Position numbers and translations under genes: made by a program. A stretch of DNA of 9,935 bases from Flavobacteriales bacterium (lineage in GTDB: Bacteria; Bacteroidota; Bacteroidia; Flavobacteriales_E; Vicingaceae). Within the stretch, counting starts at the first letter, position 1. Each line of letters begins with the position of its first letter. This document shows, piece by piece, positions 7,614 through 9,935 of this stretch. Location: the NCBI GenBank assembly GCA_029262915.1, contig JAJCYN010000198.1, forward strand, positions 1-9,935, written 5' to 3'. The notes beneath the pieces were generated by a model. It did no database searches. It was not told where the DNA came from and saw nothing but the letters and a program-made list of their open reading frames with translations.

Positions 7614-7630
7614 TGTTCCATTATGGAACA
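7614..7630 (-). other. Hairpin over the yidD stop codon
   Basis: The sequence TGTTCCATTATGGAACA has 8-base inverted arms (7614-7621 and 7623-7630), which in RNA would form at least a 6-bp stem with a 5-base loop. It spans the yidD stop codon and extends into the short gap before the S41 peptidase. No U-run follows on the minus strand, so it is not a standard terminator. A second palindrome, AACAATTGTT (7608-7617), overlaps it. It may act in mRNA processing or partial termination between the two genes. Confidence 0.3.
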
Positions 7631-7842
7631 GGATCGTGTCCATGTTTCCCCCAAGGATGACACGAAAAAAAGCGTTTTAGTGAAAGCCAACCACCTTTAA
7701 AAGGTCCATACTTATTAATAGCTTCCACGCTGTATTGAGAGCACGTTGGTGTATATCTGCAATTTTGACCTAAAATAGGAGAAATACTTAGTTGATAAAA
7801 CCGAATTAAAACGATAAATATTTTACTTACCAACCACCTCAC
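7621..7842 (-). CDS. yidD: Membrane protein insertion efficiency factor YidD
   Basis: The 73-residue product matches the YidD family over its whole length. It has an amphipathic N-terminal helix ([16 protein letters not shown]), [22 protein letters not shown] with Cys28 and Cys34, the [21 protein letters not shown] segment with Cys61, and the typical ending GKHGHDPVP. YidD is a small membrane-associated protein that helps YidC insert inner-membrane proteins. The start is a GTG at 7842, giving the normal family length and overlapping the end of rnpA by 20 bases, which points to translational coupling. The rnpA-yidD order is conserved in many bacteria, although yidC itself is not next to it here. 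Confidence 0.95.
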   Translation of the reverse strand: MRWLVSKIFIVLIRFYQLSISPILGQNCRYTPTCSQYSVEAINKYGPFKGGWLSLKRFFSCHPWGKHGHDPVP

Positions 7843-8221
7843 TCAACTCAATTAAACGCGTTAAAAGTACTTTTATTTTGTCTTCTATCTCTTTATACGA
7901 AGAAATTTGTTTAGAGGTATAAATAAACATTAAATTTAATTCAGAATGGGTGTTTATGAGATGTTTTTTAAATTCGTGGTTGTTTAATCGATAAGCTTCT
8001 CTAACTCGTCTTTTAATTAAATTTCTGTTTACTGCTAGTTTGATGTTCTTTTTTGAAACTGTTACTCCCATATTAATAGAAATCCCATCAAATTCTGTTT
8101 TTGAAACATAAATGGCTCTAATAGGAAAGGCATTGATGGATTTTCCTTTGCTAAAAAGTAAATCAATAGCCTTTTTACTTTTTAGCTTTTCATTTTTAGA
8201 ATATTTATTATTTGATTTCAT
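7823..8221 (-). CDS. rnpA: Ribonuclease P protein component
   Basis: This 132-residue basic protein partners the RNase P RNA in trimming the 5' leader of pre-tRNAs. The N-terminal block [20 protein letters not shown] and the central RNR motif [18 protein letters not shown] (62-79) identify it clearly; the motif lines the RNA-binding cleft. The frame is open up to a TTG at 8233, but the ATG at 8221 is preferred. It gives the usual Bacteroidota N-terminus, and the TTG falls inside the promoter-like TACATTTG. It is the first gene of the minus-strand run and overlaps yidD by 20 bases. rpmH, the common upstream neighbour in other phyla, is not here. Confidence 0.95.
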   Translation of the reverse strand: MKSNNKYSKNEKLKSKKAIDLLFSKGKSINAFPIRAIYVSKTEFDGISINMGVTVSKKNIKLAVNRNLIKRRVREAYRLNNHEFKKHLINTHSELNLMFIYTSKQISSYKEIEDKIKVLLTRLIELSEVVGK

Positions 8222-8230
8222 AAACCAATG

Positions 8231-8238
8231 CAAATGTA
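8231..8238 (-). promoter_or_regulatory. Promoter -7 element for the rnpA operon
   Basis: The minus strand reads TACATTTG, an exact TAnnTTTG match, 9 bases upstream of the rnpA ATG. A TCTG at about 19 bases further upstream is a weak candidate for the -33 element. If used, the transcript would start only about 5 bases before the ATG, making the mRNA nearly leaderless. The alternative is that this match is accidental and the true promoter lies further upstream. Confidence 0.4.
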
Positions 8239-8312
8239 ATAGATTAAAAGAGCTTACAGATTTAATGGATTAGTTTATAGTATTTACTATTTTTACAATC
8301 ATTAAAAACTCA

Positions 8313-8897
8313 ATTATCTTAGACTACCTTAACGATATAGATACTGCATTATTTCTGTTTTTAAACGGTATAAACTCACCTACTTGGGATGTTATTTTTA
8401 ACTTCATAACCAGTAAAACTTCATGGATTCCTCTTTATATAATTTTATTTTACTTAATCTATTTAAAATATAAATGGCGAGTGTTTTATATCGGTTTTTT
8501 TATTGGTTTATTGATTTTAATAGCTGATCAAACATCCGTTCATTTATTCAAGAATGTTTTTGAACGATTAAGACCTTGTAAAAATCCTGAGATTTTAAAT
8601 TTAGTACACGTTACGGGTGGATGTGGTGGAAAATTTGGATTTGTTTCTTCTCACGCAACAAATAGTTTTGCTCTAGCTGTATTTATTGGAATTTTATTAA
8701 AAAAACATTATAAATTATTTTTTCCGGCAATGCTTTTTTGGGCTGGAATAGTTGCTTATAGTAGGGTTTATGTTGGTGTACATTATCCAGGAGATATTCT
8801 AGGAGGCACTATACTTGGAAGTATTGTAGGAGTAGTTGTATTTTGGTTAATGAAACTGTTAAACCGTCAATTTAACCTTAAAATTGAAAATATATGA
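8313..8897 (+). CDS. PAP2-family membrane phosphatase (start codon non-standard or uncertain)
   Basis: The protein has the three motifs of type 2 phosphatidic acid phosphatases. Numbered from codon 8313 these are KNVFERLRP (Lys80 to Pro88, KX6RP), SSHATNS (His114, variant of PSGH) and SRVYVGVHYPGD (Arg151, catalytic His157, Asp161). Several membrane helices surround them, with the active site expected on the periplasmic face. Likely substrates are lipid phosphates such as undecaprenyl or phosphatidylglycerol phosphate. The first ordinary start in frame is the GTG at 8481, but the frame stays open upstream to a stop at 8271-8273. That upstream part encodes a family-like N-terminus (LDYLNDIDTALFLFLNG, SPTWDVIFNFIT, SWIPLYIILFYLIYL). 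No ATG, GTG or TTG precedes it, so I place the start at the ATT at 8313 (about 194 residues); ATT 8301 or ATC 8316 are alternatives. The stop overlaps the crcB start as ATGA. Confidence 0.85.
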   Translation: MILDYLNDIDTALFLFLNGINSPTWDVIFNFITSKTSWIPLYIILFYLIYLKYKWRVFYIGFFIGLLILIADQTSVHLFKNVFERLRPCKNPEILNLVHVTGGCGGKFGFVSSHATNSFALAVFIGILLKKHYKLFFPAMLFWAGIVAYSRVYVGVHYPGDILGGTILGSIVGVVVFWLMKLLNRQFNLKIENI

Positions 8898-9262
8898 TTA
8901 ATTTACTAGCAATATTTGTAGGTGGTGGGTTAGGGAGTTTATGTCGATTTGGTATTTCCAAACTTTCCTTAAGATTAAGTGATACTAATTTTCCATTGGG
9001 TACATTTATTTCAAACACATTAAGTTGTATTTTTTTAGCAATTGCCGTAATTTATTTTAGTGGAAGAGTCTCTGGAAGTACAGCATTAAAACTATTTCTT
9101 ATTACTGGATTTTGTGGTGGGTTTAGTACATTTTCTACATTTAGTATAGAAACTTTTGAATTACTTAAACAAGGAAGCTATTTATTTGCCATTTTAAATA
9201 TTTTTATAAGTGTTGTGGTTGGAGTTTCATTGATATTTTTTATTTTAAGAAATCAAGCATAA
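8894..9262 (+). CDS. crcB: Fluoride ion channel CrcB/Fluc
   Basis: This 122-residue, four-helix membrane protein exports fluoride as a dual-topology dimer. The family motifs are all present: GGGLGSLCRFGIS (10-22), PLGTFISNTLSC (34-45, with the pore Asn41) and GFCGGFSTFSTFSIE (72-86). Phe80 and Phe83 sit where the channel's fluoride-contacting Phe-box residues lie in studied homologues. The ATG overlaps the PAP2 stop codon (ATGA), and the TAA shares its last A with the ATG of the next gene (TAATG), so all three genes are probably translated in a coupled way. No fluoride riboswitch is recognisable upstream of crcB or of the PAP2 gene, so fluoride-dependent control is not evident. Confidence 0.95.
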   Translation: MINLLAIFVGGGLGSLCRFGISKLSLRLSDTNFPLGTFISNTLSCIFLAIAVIYFSGRVSGSTALKLFLITGFCGGFSTFSTFSIETFELLKQGSYLFAILNIFISVVVGVSLIFFILRNQA

Positions 9263-9935
9263 TGAAAAGATTAATTATTTTATTTTTAATTGGTATTCCA
9301 TTTTTTTCTTTTGCTCAAAAGCAAAAACCAAAATTGGTTGTTGGAATTGTAGTGGATCAAATGCGATATGATTACCTGACTCGTTTTTGGAATAAATATG
9401 GTGATGGAGGTTTTAAAAAATTAGTTAGTGAAGGATATAATTGTAAAAATGCCAACTACAATTATATGCCAACATATACTGGTCCTGGTCACGCTTCTAT
9501 TTATACTGGCACAACACCAGAAAATCATGGGATAATTTCTAATACTTGGTATAATAAGGTAGCTAATAATTATTTGTATTGTGCCCATGATTATTTAGTG
9601 AATACAGTTGGAAGTACTTCTTCAAGTGGTAAAATGTCTCCTAAAAATTTACTAGGTACAACTATAACAGATGAGCTTAAATTAGCAACTAATAACAAAG
9701 GTAAAGTTATAGGACTGTCTATAAAAGATAGAGGAGCTATTTTACCTGCAGGACATAAAGCGGATGCGGCTTATTGGTATGAAGGAGGGAATGTTGGGAA
9801 ATGGATTTCGAGTACTTTTTATATGAAAGAATTACCTAAATGGGTTCAGAAAGTGAACAAAAAAAACAATTCGGATGTGTATTTAAATACTAAGTGGGAA
9901 ACTCTTTTACCAATTAGTAACTATACAGAAAGTAT
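9262..9935 (+). CDS. pafA: PafA-type alkaline phosphatase, N-terminal part (runs off the window)
   Basis: The first 224 codons are visible. A signal peptide (MKRLIILFLIGIPFFSFAQ) precedes KLVVGIVVDQMRYDYL, whose Asp32 is a probable zinc ligand. PTYTGPGHASIYTG follows, with Thr73 as the predicted nucleophile, then ISNTWYNK (Asn94) and SIKDRGAILPAGH (Lys155 and Arg157). From memory of the Elizabethkingia enzyme, these Asn, Lys and Arg residues position the phosphate and distinguish phosphate monoesterases from the diesterases of the same superfamily. The protein should release phosphate from organic monoesters in the periplasm or at the cell surface. The ATG overlaps the crcB stop codon. No Pho-type site is recognised. 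The rest of the gene (family length about 545 residues) lies beyond the window. Confidence 0.9.
   Translation, partial: MKRLIILFLIGIPFFSFAQKQKPKLVVGIVVDQMRYDYLTRFWNKYGDGGFKKLVSEGYNCKNANYNYMPTYTGPGHASIYTGTTPENHGIISNTWYNKVANNYLYCAHDYLVNTVGSTSSSGKMSPKNLLGTTITDELKLATNNKGKVIGLSIKDRGAILPAGHKADAAYWYEGGNVGKWISSTFYMKELPKWVQKVNKKNNSDVYLNTKWETLLPISNYTES

Noticed and set aside
8222..8312. Fluoride riboswitch ahead of the PAP2-crcB-pafA genes
   Set aside because: The region is very AT-rich and lacks the conserved GC-containing stems and pseudoknot sequence expected of that RNA.
8481..8897. PAP2 gene starting at the GTG at 8481
   Set aside because: This would drop about 56 in-frame residues that look like the normal family N-terminus with a membrane helix; an upstream non-standard start is more likely.

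Overview
The window looks like chromosomal DNA of a member of the Bacteroidota, most likely a flavobacterium. It is strongly AT-rich. Exported proteins carry short signal peptides ending in ...SQ or ...AQ. Clear Shine-Dalgarno sequences are absent, and two good TAnnTTTG promoter -7 elements are present. Several families are typical of the group: a DUF5777-like beta-barrel, a PafA-type phosphatase, and the rnpA-yidD-S41 peptidase cluster. I see no RNA genes, insertion sequences, CRISPR arrays or phage genes.

Layout. (1) Positions 1-1427, minus strand: a glutaryl-CoA dehydrogenase (gcdH) followed 7 bases later by the N-terminus of a sulfotransferase-like gene that leaves the window. (2) Positions 1452-1577: a divergent promoter region with a TGAT-N4-ATCA palindrome resembling a CRP/FNR-family operator. 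(3) Positions 1578-4327, plus strand: a four-gene run of a haem-c lipoprotein, a YceI-family periplasmic protein, a DUF5777-like outer-membrane barrel and a sterol desaturase/fatty-acid hydroxylase membrane enzyme. (4) Positions 4324-8221, minus strand: rnpA, yidD, an S41 C-terminal processing peptidase and an O-antigen ligase-family membrane protein. This run meets the plus-strand run at overlapping stop codons. (5) Positions about 8313-9935, plus strand: a PAP2 phosphatase, the fluoride channel crcB and the N-terminal 224 codons of a PafA-type alkaline phosphatase, joined by ATGA and TAATG overlaps.

How the genes may work together. The plus-strand run is the most suggestive. It combines an electron-transfer lipoprotein, a lipid-carrier-like periplasmic protein, an outer-membrane barrel and a membrane di-iron lipid-modifying enzyme, behind what may be an oxygen- or redox-responsive site. 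A cell-envelope lipid or redox function is inferred, not shown. The rnpA operon joins tRNA processing and membrane-protein insertion with envelope proteolysis and glycan assembly. The last run pairs two phosphatases with a fluoride exporter.

Start codons are unusual. Three genes appear to start with TTG and one with GTG, and the PAP2 gene has no ATG, GTG or TTG at its conserved N-terminus.
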